Of a stretch of DNA of 64,000 bases, positions 39,806 to 47,887 are shown piece by piece (position 1 is the first letter of the stretch; every line of letters starts with the position of its first letter). Both the position numbers and the translations under genes were made by a program. The DNA comes from Amnibacterium endophyticum (lineage in GTDB: Bacteria; Actinomycetota; Actinomycetes; Actinomycetales; Microbacteriaceae): NCBI RefSeq assembly GCF_042680685.1, contig NZ_JBHUEA010000014.1, forward strand, positions 1-64,000, read 5' to 3'. The notes below the pieces were generated by a model. It saw only the letters and a list, made by a program, of their open reading frames with translations, was not told the origin of the DNA and ran no database searches.

Positions 39806-40750
39806 CTACCGCGCCGCGGTGCGGCCCTGCAGCAGGGCCCGGCCCGCGCGCAGCTCCTTCGGGCTGCACCACCCGCCGTAGCCGAGGTAGGCGCCGCGCT
39901 CGACCGAGAGGGCGGCGCAGTCGGCCGCGTGCTCGACCGGGTCGAAGGGCAGGGAGGCGCCCTCCCCGCTCCGCGTCGGCGCGGTGCCGGCCGGCGCGGC
40001 GTCGTCGACGAAGCGGCGGTCCATCGCGGCGGTCATCCGCGTCCATCCCTGCGGCGAGGCGCCCCAGTTCAGGAACTGCCGCTGGTGCGCGCACTCGTGC
40101 AGCGCGACGCCGCGGATCGCGGCCGCCGGGTAGCGCCCGATCGCCCGCGCGAGGTCGATGCGGGTGCCGCCCTCGCGGTAGACGCCGGCGAACCCGTCGT
40201 CGCCCGCGATCCGGTCGACGACGTGCACCGAGGCGGCGGGGCAGTAGGGCCGCATCGCCCGGTACGCCGTGCGGGCGAGACCCGTGTACCGCTGCTGGTT
40301 CTCGTAGACGATCCGCACCGGCGCCGAGACGGCGCGCTGCCAGCGGAAGCCCTGCGATGTCGTGCCGGCGAGGCTGACGAAGCGGTAGCGGACGACGCGG
40401 CGCTCCGTCGAGCGCGGCACCCGCACGACGCCGGTGCTCGCCGCGATCCCCGAGTCGGTGAAGGACGCGCGGCGCACGTCGCGCCACGCCCCGCCGCCGA
40501 TGCGGCGTTGCAGCACGACCCGCGGCGCCTCGTAGGGCAGGTAGTGGCGCGAGCTCCAGCCGGCCGAGACGCGGAAGACGCTGCCCGAGCCGGCGGTCTG
40601 CGCCCTCGCGGCGTAGCCGTTCAGCGCGAGCCCGTGGAACGTCAGCACGTTCGTGTACGGCGTCCCGGCCGTCGCCATCGCCGGGGCCGCGGCGAGCAGG
40701 CCGCAGAGGGTCGCGACCGCCGTGACGAGGGCGGCGAGGCGGATCCGCAT
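39806..40750 (-). CDS. secreted protein with an HExxH zinc motif
   Basis: A 314-residue exported protein with a signal peptide ending near AMATAG (residues 1-28). The central part is beta-rich with Arg-Val repeats. HECAH in VALHECAHQRQFLNWG is a zincin-type metal site. The third ligand is not certain; EHAAD in VEHAADCAAL is a candidate. Likely a metallopeptidase-like or peptidoglycan/surface-associated protein. Active site inferred. Confidence 0.7.
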   Translation of the reverse strand: MRIRLAALVTAVATLCGLLAAAPAMATAGTPYTNVLTFHGLALNGYAARAQTAGSGSVFRVSAGWSSRHYLPYEAPRVVLQRRIGGGAWRDVRRASFTDSGIAASTGVVRVPRSTERRVVRYRFVSLAGTTSQGFRWQRAVSAPVRIVYENQQRYTGLARTAYRAMRPYCPAASVHVVDRIAGDDGFAGVYREGGTRIDLARAIGRYPAAAIRGVALHECAHQRQFLNWGASPQGWTRMTAAMDRRFVDDAAPAGTAPTRSGEGASLPFDPVEHAADCAALSVERGAYLGYGGWCSPKELRAGRALLQGRTAAR

Positions 40751-40879
40751 CCGGCGATGCTCCCGTGCTCCCCGCCTCGCCCGCGCGCTCCAGTTCGGGG
40801 GCGCGTGGTGCGCCTGGCAACACGCCCGGCACTCGCCTGCGATTTCTTGATCCGTTCCAGTCTCGGCAGGCTGTCATCG

Positions 40880-41320
40880 ATGTATGTCGAGCCCGCCGAG
40901 CGCCTCCGTGCCGCCGGGCTGAAGGTCACCCGGGGGCGCGTCGCGACCCTCCAGGTGCTGACCGAGCACTCGCACGCGACCGCCGAGCAGCTGCACGGCC
41001 GCATCGCCGGCGGCGGGGTGCCGATGACGCTCGCCGCCGTCTACCTCGCGCTGTCGGTGCTGACCGACCGCGGGCTGCTGCGCCGGATCGAGCCGGCGGG
41101 CGGCCCCGCCCGGTACGAGGTGCGGGTCGGCGACAACCACCACCACCTGGTGTGCACCGGGTGCGACCGGGTGGTCGACGTCGACTGCGCGACCGGCTCG
41201 GCGCCCTGCCTGACCCCGGCCGACACCCACGGCTTCTCCGTCGCCACGGCGGAGATCACGTTCTGGGGTACCTGCCCCGACTGCGCCTCGGGCGCACACG
41301 AAGAAGGAGGAGCGGCATGA
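40880..41320 (+). CDS. Fur-family peroxide or metal regulator
   Basis: A 146-residue Fur-like repressor. The winged helix LKVTRGRVATLQVLTEHSHATAEQL precedes the metal-sensing half NHHHLVCTGCDRVVDVDC and the second Cys pair GTCPDC, together a structural zinc site. Its stop overlaps the catalase ATG (ATGA), so it most likely regulates that catalase as FurA/PerR-type repressors do. Confidence 0.9.
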   Translation: MYVEPAERLRAAGLKVTRGRVATLQVLTEHSHATAEQLHGRIAGGGVPMTLAAVYLALSVLTDRGLLRRIEPAGGPARYEVRVGDNHHHLVCTGCDRVVDVDCATGSAPCLTPADTHGFSVATAEITFWGTCPDCASGAHEEGGAA

Positions 41321-42861
41321 GCCACACCACCACCAACAGCGGGGCGCCCGTCGAGAGCGACGAGTACTCGCAGAGCGTCGGCGCGAACGGCTCCATCGCG
41401 CTGACCGACCACTACCTGGTCGAGAAGCTGGCCCAGTTCAACCGCGAGCGCGTGCCGGAGCGCGTCGTCCACGCGAAGGGCGGCGGCGCGTTCGGGCACT
41501 TCGAGGTCACCGGGGACGTCTCGCAGTACACCCGCGCGGCGCTGTTCCAGCCGGGCGCGGACACGAAGCTCGTCATCCGCTTCTCCACCGTGGCGGGGGA
41601 GCAGGGCAGCCCGGACACGTGGCGCGACCCCCGCGGGTTCGCGATCAAGTTCTACACGGCCGAGGGCAACTACGACATGGTGGGCAACAACACCCCCGTG
41701 TTCTTCATCCGCGACGGCATCAAGTTCCCCGACTTCATCCGCTCGCAGAAGCGCCTGCCGGGCAGCCACCTGCGCGACAACACGATGCAGTGGGACTTCT
41801 GGACCCTCTCGCCCGAGAGCGCGCACCAGGTGACCTGGCTGATGGGCGACCGCGGCATCCCGTCGACCTGGCGCCACATGAACGGCTACAGCTCGCACAC
41901 GTACCAGTGGATCAACGCCGACGGCGAGCGCTTCTGGGTGAAGTACGCGTTCCACACCGACCAGGGCGCGCAGACGCTGACGCAGGAGCAGGCGGACCAG
42001 ATGGCGGGCGCGGACGCGGACCACCACATCCGCGACCTGTACACCGCGATCGAGAACGGGCAGTTCCCGACCTGGACGCTCAAGGTGCAGGTGATGCCCT
42101 ACGAGGACGCCAAGTCGTACCGCTTCAACCCGTTCGACGTGACGAAGGTGTGGCCGCACAGCGACTACCCCGAGATCGAGGTCGGGCGGATGACGCTCGA
42201 CACGAACCCGGAGAACTACTTCGCGCAGATCGAGCAGGTCGCGTTCGCGCCCTCGAACTTCGTGCCGGGCATCGACGCGTCGCCGGACAAGATGCTGCAG
42301 GCCCGCATCTTCAGCTACGCGGACGCGCACCGCTACCGCGTCGGCACCAACTACCAGCAGCTGCCGGTCAACGCGCCGCGGAACGAGATCCACTCGTACT
42401 CGAAGGAGGGCGCGATGAACTACTCGTTCCCGCCCGCCTCGCACCCGGTCTACGCGCCGAACTCCTACGGCGGCCCCGCGGCCGACCCGCAGGCGGCGGG
42501 CACCGGCTCGTTCCACTCCGACGGCGAGCTGGTGCGCAGCGCCGTCACGCTGCACGCGGACGACGACGACTTCGGCCAGGCCGGCGCCCTCTACCGCGAC
42601 GTCTTCGACGACGCGGCGCGCGAACGCTTCCTCGTCACGATCACCGGTCACGTCGGCGGCGTGAAGGACCCCGCGATCCGCGACCGGGCCGTGGAGTACT
42701 GGCGCAGCGTCGACGCGGACCTCGGCGCGAAGCTCGAGGCGGCGCTGCCGCCGATCGAGAACCCGCAGCCGGTCGGCGAGCAGTGGGCGAAGCCGTCGCC
42801 CGCCGCCAGCGACTGGGCGGTCGACACCGCGGACGCGCCCGAGCCCGCTCCCGCGAAGTAG
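41317..42861 (+). CDS. katA: monofunctional haem catalase
   Basis: Breaks down hydrogen peroxide in the cytoplasm. A 514-residue clade 3-size catalase. The distal His is in VVHAKGGGAFGHFEV, VGNNTPVFFIRDGIKFPDF follows, and the proximal haem Tyr is in RIFSYADAHRYRVG. RBS AAGAAGGAGG lies before ATG 41317, inside the end of the Fur gene. The symbol reflects family only. Confidence 0.95.
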   Translation: MSHTTTNSGAPVESDEYSQSVGANGSIALTDHYLVEKLAQFNRERVPERVVHAKGGGAFGHFEVTGDVSQYTRAALFQPGADTKLVIRFSTVAGEQGSPDTWRDPRGFAIKFYTAEGNYDMVGNNTPVFFIRDGIKFPDFIRSQKRLPGSHLRDNTMQWDFWTLSPESAHQVTWLMGDRGIPSTWRHMNGYSSHTYQWINADGERFWVKYAFHTDQGAQTLTQEQADQMAGADADHHIRDLYTAIENGQFPTWTLKVQVMPYEDAKSYRFNPFDVTKVWPHSDYPEIEVGRMTLDTNPENYFAQIEQVAFAPSNFVPGIDASPDKMLQARIFSYADAHRYRVGTNYQQLPVNAPRNEIHSYSKEGAMNYSFPPASHPVYAPNSYGGPAADPQAAGTGSFHSDGELVRSAVTLHADDDDFGQAGALYRDVFDDAARERFLVTITGHVGGVKDPAIRDRAVEYWRSVDADLGAKLEAALPPIENPQPVGEQWAKPSPAASDWAVDTADAPEPAPAK

Positions 42862-42874
42862 CCGCGGGCCGACT

Positions 42875-42913
42875 CTCCGCGGTCGGTGGGGCGACACCCC
42901 ACCGACCGCGGAG
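42875..42913. terminator. 17-bp perfect hairpin after the catalase gene
   Basis: Arms CTCCGCGGTCGGTGGGG and CCCCACCGACCGCGGAG, loop CGACA, between convergent genes. There is no U run, as is common for actinobacterial terminators. Confidence 0.7.
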
Positions 42914-42924
42914 CCCGTCCGCGG

Positions 42925-43134
42925 TCAGACGCGGAAGTCGCCGCCGCAGGTGTCGCAGTGCACGACGGACGAATCCGCGTGCACCACCGCGACCACGCGC
43001 CCGTCGCAGCCCTCCGCGGGGCAGGGGCCGTCGACCGCGGCCTGGACGGTCGAAGGATCGCCGGTCGTCGCCCCGAGGCTGTGCTTCACCCGCTCGACCC
43101 GGTCGACGATCGTGTCGGAATCCGTGCTGCTCAC
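42925..43134 (-). CDS. small zinc-ribbon protein
   Basis: A 69-residue soluble protein. Two Cys pairs, CPAEGC and CDTC, form a probable zinc ribbon in the C-terminal half, with GRVVAVVHADSSVVH between. The N-terminal part is helical. Function unknown. It converges on the catalase gene. Confidence 0.65.
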   Translation of the reverse strand: MSSTDSDTIVDRVERVKHSLGATTGDPSTVQAAVDGPCPAEGCDGRVVAVVHADSSVVHCDTCGGDFRV

Positions 43135-43232
43135 GCTGTCCTCCTCGGGTCCGGGCCCGTCCCCGGACGGGGGGACGCTACGGCTTCGCGGTCCTGGACA
43201 CGCAGAGCGATATCACACCCCTTCCCCTGTTA

Positions 43233-44225
43233 TCAGGGACTTGACAGGCTCGAGCGGCCGACGCCGCCGCGGCGTGGCCGGCGGACTCGGGCGGTCCCGG
43301 CCAGCACCGGGGCGAGCGGGCTGCGGACCACGAGCAGGCCCACCGCCCACGGCACCAGCAGGCAGAGGGCGAAGTCGAGCACGCGCCCCGAGCTCGGCGT
43401 CCGCAGCAGCCACAGGACGACGGGGTGCAGCAGCAGCACGACGACGGCCGGGAGGGCGAGCGCCGTCGCGACGCGTCCCGCCGCCTCGGGCAGGCGGTCG
43501 AACAGCGCCTCGGCCAGCAGCACCAGCCCCGCGGGCACCGCGACGCCGAGCGCGTAGCCGAGCACGGGTGTGCCGACGTCCCCGGCCTTCAGGTCCACCG
43601 GCTGGGCGCCGAGCAGCAGCGCGATCGCGCCCGCCGCCACCAGGGCCGCACCGACCGCCGCACGGCGTCGGATCCGCGGCAGCACGCGCTGCGCCGCGAC
43701 GCCGGCGATGACGAACGGCAGGCAGAACACCGCCGTGCCGACGGCGAGCGGCGTCCGCGCGAGCGCCGGCCCGGCCAGCGTGCCGGCGATCGCGCCGCCG
43801 AGCGCGACGACCAGCTGCCAGCGGAGCGCCAGCGGGGACAGCAGCCGCGCGAGGACCGCGGTCACCAGCAGCGAGCTCAGGAACCAGAAGGTGTGGAAGG
43901 GGCGGTGCGCCGCCTCGAGCCCGCTCGCGATCCCGCCGAGCGACGGCCAGGACCCCGGCCCCTGCACCGTCGCGTACGCCGCGAGCAGCACGGCCAGCCA
44001 CACGACGTAGGGCAGGCCGATGGAGCGGATGCGCTTCCGCGCCTCCTCGCCGGTCGTGCGGCCCGGCCGCTCGAGCAGCCCGGTCAGGAAGAAGAAGACC
44101 GGCACGTGCCAGGCGAACACGGCGTCGTGCAGCACGCGCGAGGACAGCCAGACGTGCCCCGCGACGACCGCGACCAGCGCGGCCACCCGCACCGCGTCGA
44201 GCCCGCCGGACCGCGCCCCGCTCAC
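43233..44225 (-). CDS. acyltransferase family 3 membrane protein
   Basis: A 330-residue protein from GTG 44225, with about ten TM helices. SGGLDAVRVAALVAVVAGHVWLSS has the GHxW-type catalytic His near the N terminus; FAWHVPVFFFLTGLLERPGRT follows, as in the acyltransferase 3/OafA/WecH family. It O-acetylates a surface polysaccharide or small molecule. GTGA overlap with the upstream LtrA gene. Confidence 0.8.
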   Translation of the reverse strand: MSGARSGGLDAVRVAALVAVVAGHVWLSSRVLHDAVFAWHVPVFFFLTGLLERPGRTTGEEARKRIRSIGLPYVVWLAVLLAAYATVQGPGSWPSLGGIASGLEAAHRPFHTFWFLSSLLVTAVLARLLSPLALRWQLVVALGGAIAGTLAGPALARTPLAVGTAVFCLPFVIAGVAAQRVLPRIRRRAAVGAALVAAGAIALLLGAQPVDLKAGDVGTPVLGYALGVAVPAGLVLLAEALFDRLPEAAGRVATALALPAVVVLLLHPVVLWLLRTPSSGRVLDFALCLLVPWAVGLLVVRSPLAPVLAGTARVRRPRRGGVGRSSLSSP

Positions 44226-45373
44226 GACGCCGCGCGGCGCCGCGCGTCCACCTCCAGCACGACCACGGCGGCGACGACGAGCAGTGCGGCGACCTGGAGG
44301 CCCGCGGGCACGAGGGCGGCGAGCGCGCAGAGCACCGCGACGACGGGCAGCGCGACCCGCGCGACGGGCCCGAGCGCATGCCGCAGCACGAGCGCCCAGG
44401 TCGACAGGAGGAAGAGCGCGAGCGGGACGGTCGCGGCGGCCGTCACCGCGACGGCGCCGTCGTGCTCGTCGGCGAGGTGCTCGATCGCCAGCTCGAGCCC
44501 GGCGGCGAGCGCGGCGGCGGAGCCGAACACGACGTAGTGGCCGTAGCCGTAGGCGAAGGTGCCGCGCATCGCGGCGCCCGCGACGGGGGAGGGGCGGCTG
44601 AAGTAGACCCACCACATGCCGGCCACGAGCACCAGCGCCGTCGCGCCGAGCAGCACGAGGTCCGCGCCGCGCGTCGATCCCTGGGCGCCGTTCAGCGCCG
44701 TCCACACCGACAGCAGGCCCTCGCCGAGCACGATCAGGGTGAACAGGCCGTACCGCTCCGCGATGTGCCGGCGGTGGAACGGGGTCGTGCGGCGGTGCTC
44801 CGCCCAGACCGGCACCGCGAGCTCCGCGGCCACCAGCAGCAGGACGCCGGCGGTGCGCAGCCCGGGCGGCACCGCCAGCAGCAGCGCCCAGCAGCTCTGG
44901 ACGAGCGCGACGCCCCCGGCGTAGCGGATCGCGGTCGTCCGGTACTCCGGCGCCCGCGCCGAGCGCAGCCACTGCACGACGAGCGCCAGCCGCATGACGA
45001 CGTACCCGACCACCGGCACGGTGAGGTCGCCGGACTCCACGAAGCGCGGGATGCCCGCGGCCACGATCAGCACGCCGCCCATCTGCAGCACGGTCAGCGC
45101 GCGGTAGAGCCAGTCGTCGGTGTCGAAGGCGGAGGCGAACCAGGTGAAGTTCACCCACGGCCACCAGACGGAGAAGAAGGCGACGAGGAACGGCAGCAGG
45201 CCGCCGCGCAACCCGTCCGCCTCCGCGTGGAGCAGCGACGTCGCCGCCACGGAGACGCCGACGACGAAGGTGAGGTCGAAGAACAGCTCGAGGCTGCTGG
45301 CGGCGCGGTGCGGCTCCGTGGGGTCGCGGGGGCGCATCGGTCGCAGCCCGCCCCGGACGAGCGGAGACGTCAC
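44222..45373 (-). CDS. LtrA-family (low temperature requirement A) membrane protein
   Basis: A 383-residue membrane protein with about ten TM helices. SSLELFFDLTFVVGVSVAA, HIAERYGLFTLIVLGEGLLSV and MWWVYFS are the conserved LtrA segments. Its molecular activity is not established. Translationally coupled to the acyltransferase gene, which suggests a shared envelope role. Confidence 0.88.
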   Translation of the reverse strand: MTSPLVRGGLRPMRPRDPTEPHRAASSLELFFDLTFVVGVSVAATSLLHAEADGLRGGLLPFLVAFFSVWWPWVNFTWFASAFDTDDWLYRALTVLQMGGVLIVAAGIPRFVESGDLTVPVVGYVVMRLALVVQWLRSARAPEYRTTAIRYAGGVALVQSCWALLLAVPPGLRTAGVLLLVAAELAVPVWAEHRRTTPFHRRHIAERYGLFTLIVLGEGLLSVWTALNGAQGSTRGADLVLLGATALVLVAGMWWVYFSRPSPVAGAAMRGTFAYGYGHYVVFGSAAALAAGLELAIEHLADEHDGAVAVTAAATVPLALFLLSTWALVLRHALGPVARVALPVVAVLCALAALVPAGLQVAALLVVAAVVVLEVDARRRAAS

Positions 45374-45419
45374 GGGGCCATCCTGGCCCTCCGGGCGCGC
45401 CCGCCGCGCGACCGGCGGC

Positions 45420-46919
45420 TCAGCGGGTGCCGGCGCGGATCGTCCAGATGCCGTGCTTCGCGAGCACGGGCTGCTCGCGAAGCCGGTCGAGCGACTCGGC
45501 GTTCAGCGCCGTGTTGCGGCGCCAGCGGATGAAGGCGGCGCTGTCGAGCAGGTAGTCGGTCGTCGAGCGCTGGTAGCCCGGGTTCTGCCGGCGCCCCACG
45601 AGCCCGCCGCCGGCCGCCTCCAGCCGCTCCGGTCCGAAGCTGTAGCCGCCGGTGTCCGGCCGCAGCGGGCACCCCTCGTCGAGGTCGCGGCTCAGCACGT
45701 CCATCACGGCGAGCAGCGTCGGGTCGTCGGAGGCGATGCAGCCGGGGATGCGGGCGGCGGCCGCCTGCAGCGCGGCGCCCGGCGGTCGCACGTCCACGCG
45801 CTCCAGGTCGTGCCGAGCGTTCAGGGCGACGACCGCGACGAGCGTCAGCGTGACGGCGCCGGCCGCCGCGCCGCGGTGCTTGAGCAGCGGCACGACCCGG
45901 CCCACCGCGACGCCCAGCAGCAGCATCAGCACCGGCGCGGTCAGCCCGGCGTAGTGCGCGAAGAACGACGGGGACGCCTGCGCGACCGCCCAGTCCGCGA
46001 CGAGCATCGTCGCGATCACCCGCGCGCCGGGCGTGAGCACGGCGATCACGAGCCCCGCCACGACGAGCAGCAGCAGCACGATCGTGAGGGCCCGCACGTC
46101 GACGCCCGGCAGCGCCCCGTGCCGGTGCACCCCGACCGCGCCGAGCAGGGTCCGGGCCCGCGTGAGGAAGCCGCTCGCGTCCGACCGGCCGCGGCCGGCC
46201 TGCGCGAGCACGACCTGCGCCCACATGGTGGCGGGCGCCGCGGCGAAGAACGGCAGGTAGACGACGAGGCCCGCGACCACCGCGCCGGCGAGCACCCGCA
46301 GCCGGCCGCCGTGCGCGAAGGCGAGCACGACGAGGGCGGGCACGACGTACCAGATCTTGAAGCCGCAGGCGACGCCGAGCGCGAGGCCCGCGACGAGGTG
46401 CGCGCGGTGCGAGGCGCCGTGCCGGGTCAGCAGCAGCGCGAGGAGGATGCCGGTCGTGCCGACCGGCTCGAGCAGCGCGGTGCGCTCGTCGTAGACGGCG
46501 GGGAAGAACACGGCGTAGCCGATGCCGCCGACGAGCATCGCGGGCACGCCCCACCGGCGCACGACGAGCGCGACGAGCACCGCGTTCGCCGCCCCGACCA
46601 GCTGGAACGCGACGCGGAAGGCGCGCAGGCCGACCGGGTCGCCGAGCAGCCCGCCGATCCCCGCGAACGGCGACGCGGCGAGCACCATGCCGGGCGGCTG
46701 CAGGAAGAGGAAGTCGCGATAGGGCAGCCGGCCGTGCAGCAGGGAGGCCGCGGCCGCGTAGTGGACGCCGTCGTCGTAGGCGCCGACGCCGAGCAGCCCG
46801 CCGCCGCGCACGGCCATCTGCAGCCGCAGCGCGAAGGCGACGAGACCGATCGCGACGAGCAGCAGCACCTCGCGGCGGGGCAGCCGGAGTCGGCGCCGGT
46901 CGAGGGGGAGCGCGGTCAC
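45420..46919 (-). CDS. polytopic membrane glycosyltransferase-like protein
   Basis: A 499-residue protein from GTG 46919 with about 11 TM helices. GAYDDGVHYAAAASLLHGRLPYRDFLFLQPPG in the first external loop resembles the DD/E loops of GT-C lipid-sugar transferases (GT39/GT87/ArnT type). The C-terminal domain, about 110 residues, is soluble and likely extracytoplasmic. Donor and acceptor unknown. Confidence 0.75.
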   Translation of the reverse strand: MTALPLDRRRLRLPRREVLLLVAIGLVAFALRLQMAVRGGGLLGVGAYDDGVHYAAAASLLHGRLPYRDFLFLQPPGMVLAASPFAGIGGLLGDPVGLRAFRVAFQLVGAANAVLVALVVRRWGVPAMLVGGIGYAVFFPAVYDERTALLEPVGTTGILLALLLTRHGASHRAHLVAGLALGVACGFKIWYVVPALVVLAFAHGGRLRVLAGAVVAGLVVYLPFFAAAPATMWAQVVLAQAGRGRSDASGFLTRARTLLGAVGVHRHGALPGVDVRALTIVLLLLVVAGLVIAVLTPGARVIATMLVADWAVAQASPSFFAHYAGLTAPVLMLLLGVAVGRVVPLLKHRGAAAGAVTLTLVAVVALNARHDLERVDVRPPGAALQAAAARIPGCIASDDPTLLAVMDVLSRDLDEGCPLRPDTGGYSFGPERLEAAGGGLVGRRQNPGYQRSTTDYLLDSAAFIRWRRNTALNAESLDRLREQPVLAKHGIWTIRAGTR

Positions 46920-47010
46920 CCGGGGATGGTGCCACCCGCATCGCGTTCCGTCGCGACCATCCCGCCGCGACACGCGAACGGGTGACGGAGGGGCGGCGTA
47001 CGGTGCGCGC

Positions 47011-47829
47011 GTGCCCGAGCCGGTCGACGCCTGGTGGGAGCGCCGCCGCGCCTCCACGGGACGCGACGTGCCCTACGCCCGCGGCACCTACCGCGAGCAG
47101 TGGAGCCGCTACCCGGTGCTCGCCCGGCAGTACCACCCCGACCTCAACCGGGGGATCGCGCTCAGCCAGGTGCCGCTGTCCGCGGACGTCTGGCTGCAGT
47201 GGCAGTGCGACGCGGGGCACCGCTTCATCGCGACGCCGGAGGAGCAGCGCATGAAGCCGGGCGCCGGGCGGCGGCGGAGGTCGACGTGGTGCCCGCGCTG
47301 CTCGGAGGGCGCGCTCGGGCGCCCCGTCGGCACGGGCGCACCGGCGCCGAAGCGGCGGACGGCGACCCTCTGCACGAAGACCCCCGACCTCCCGCCGGGC
47401 GAGGCGTTCGTCAGCGTCTGCGCGCCGAAGCCGGCCTCCGCCGCCGAGCCGGCGCTGCGGCAGCGGCTCGCGCGGCGCCTCGAGTTCGACCCGGCGCCGA
47501 CCGCGATCCGCCTGCGGGAGCCGTTCTTCGACCACCTCGAGGCGTGGCCGGACATCCTGCTCGCGGACCTGCGGGTCGCGGTGGAGCTCGACACCGTGGG
47601 GCGGCACGGCCTCGAGCACTCCGGGAAGCGGGAGGCGGTCGACCTGCGCAAGGACCGGCTGATCCGCCGGGTCGGCTGGGAGGTCGTGCGGGTGCGGCTC
47701 GACCCCCTCCCGCCGATCGGGCCGTTCGACCTGACCGCGGCGTCCGTGTCGAACGCGCTCGCGGACCGGCTGCTCGACCGGCTGCGCGAGATCCGCGGCC
47801 CGCTGCTCGTCGACGCCTGGCTGCGCTGA
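47011..47829 (+). CDS. zinc-ribbon plus PD-(D/E)xK-like nuclease protein
   Basis: A 272-residue soluble protein. Residues 1-100 hold a treble-clef-like zinc site (WQCDAGHRFIATPEEQ and WCPRCSEG). The C-terminal part PDILLADLRVAVELDTVGRHG and KDRLIRRVGWEVVRVRLD looks like a DUF559/VSR-type restriction-endonuclease fold, with acidic D...ELD and the later K/R-rich helix. It lies 58 bp before the SNF2 helicase on the same strand, suggesting joint action on DNA. Confidence 0.65.
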   Translation: MPEPVDAWWERRRASTGRDVPYARGTYREQWSRYPVLARQYHPDLNRGIALSQVPLSADVWLQWQCDAGHRFIATPEEQRMKPGAGRRRRSTWCPRCSEGALGRPVGTGAPAPKRRTATLCTKTPDLPPGEAFVSVCAPKPASAAEPALRQRLARRLEFDPAPTAIRLREPFFDHLEAWPDILLADLRVAVELDTVGRHGLEHSGKREAVDLRKDRLIRRVGWEVVRVRLDPLPPIGPFDLTAASVSNALADRLLDRLREIRGPLLVDAWLR

Positions 47830-47887
47830 GGCCCTCCGCCGATCCGCGTGAGCCGCACTCCCGCTCGCGTCGGAGGCGCGTGGCACG

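Noticed and set aside
43200..43250. TTGACA at 43242 as a -35 element
   Set aside because: No -10 element follows at suitable spacing, and it lies inside the 3' end of the acyltransferase gene.
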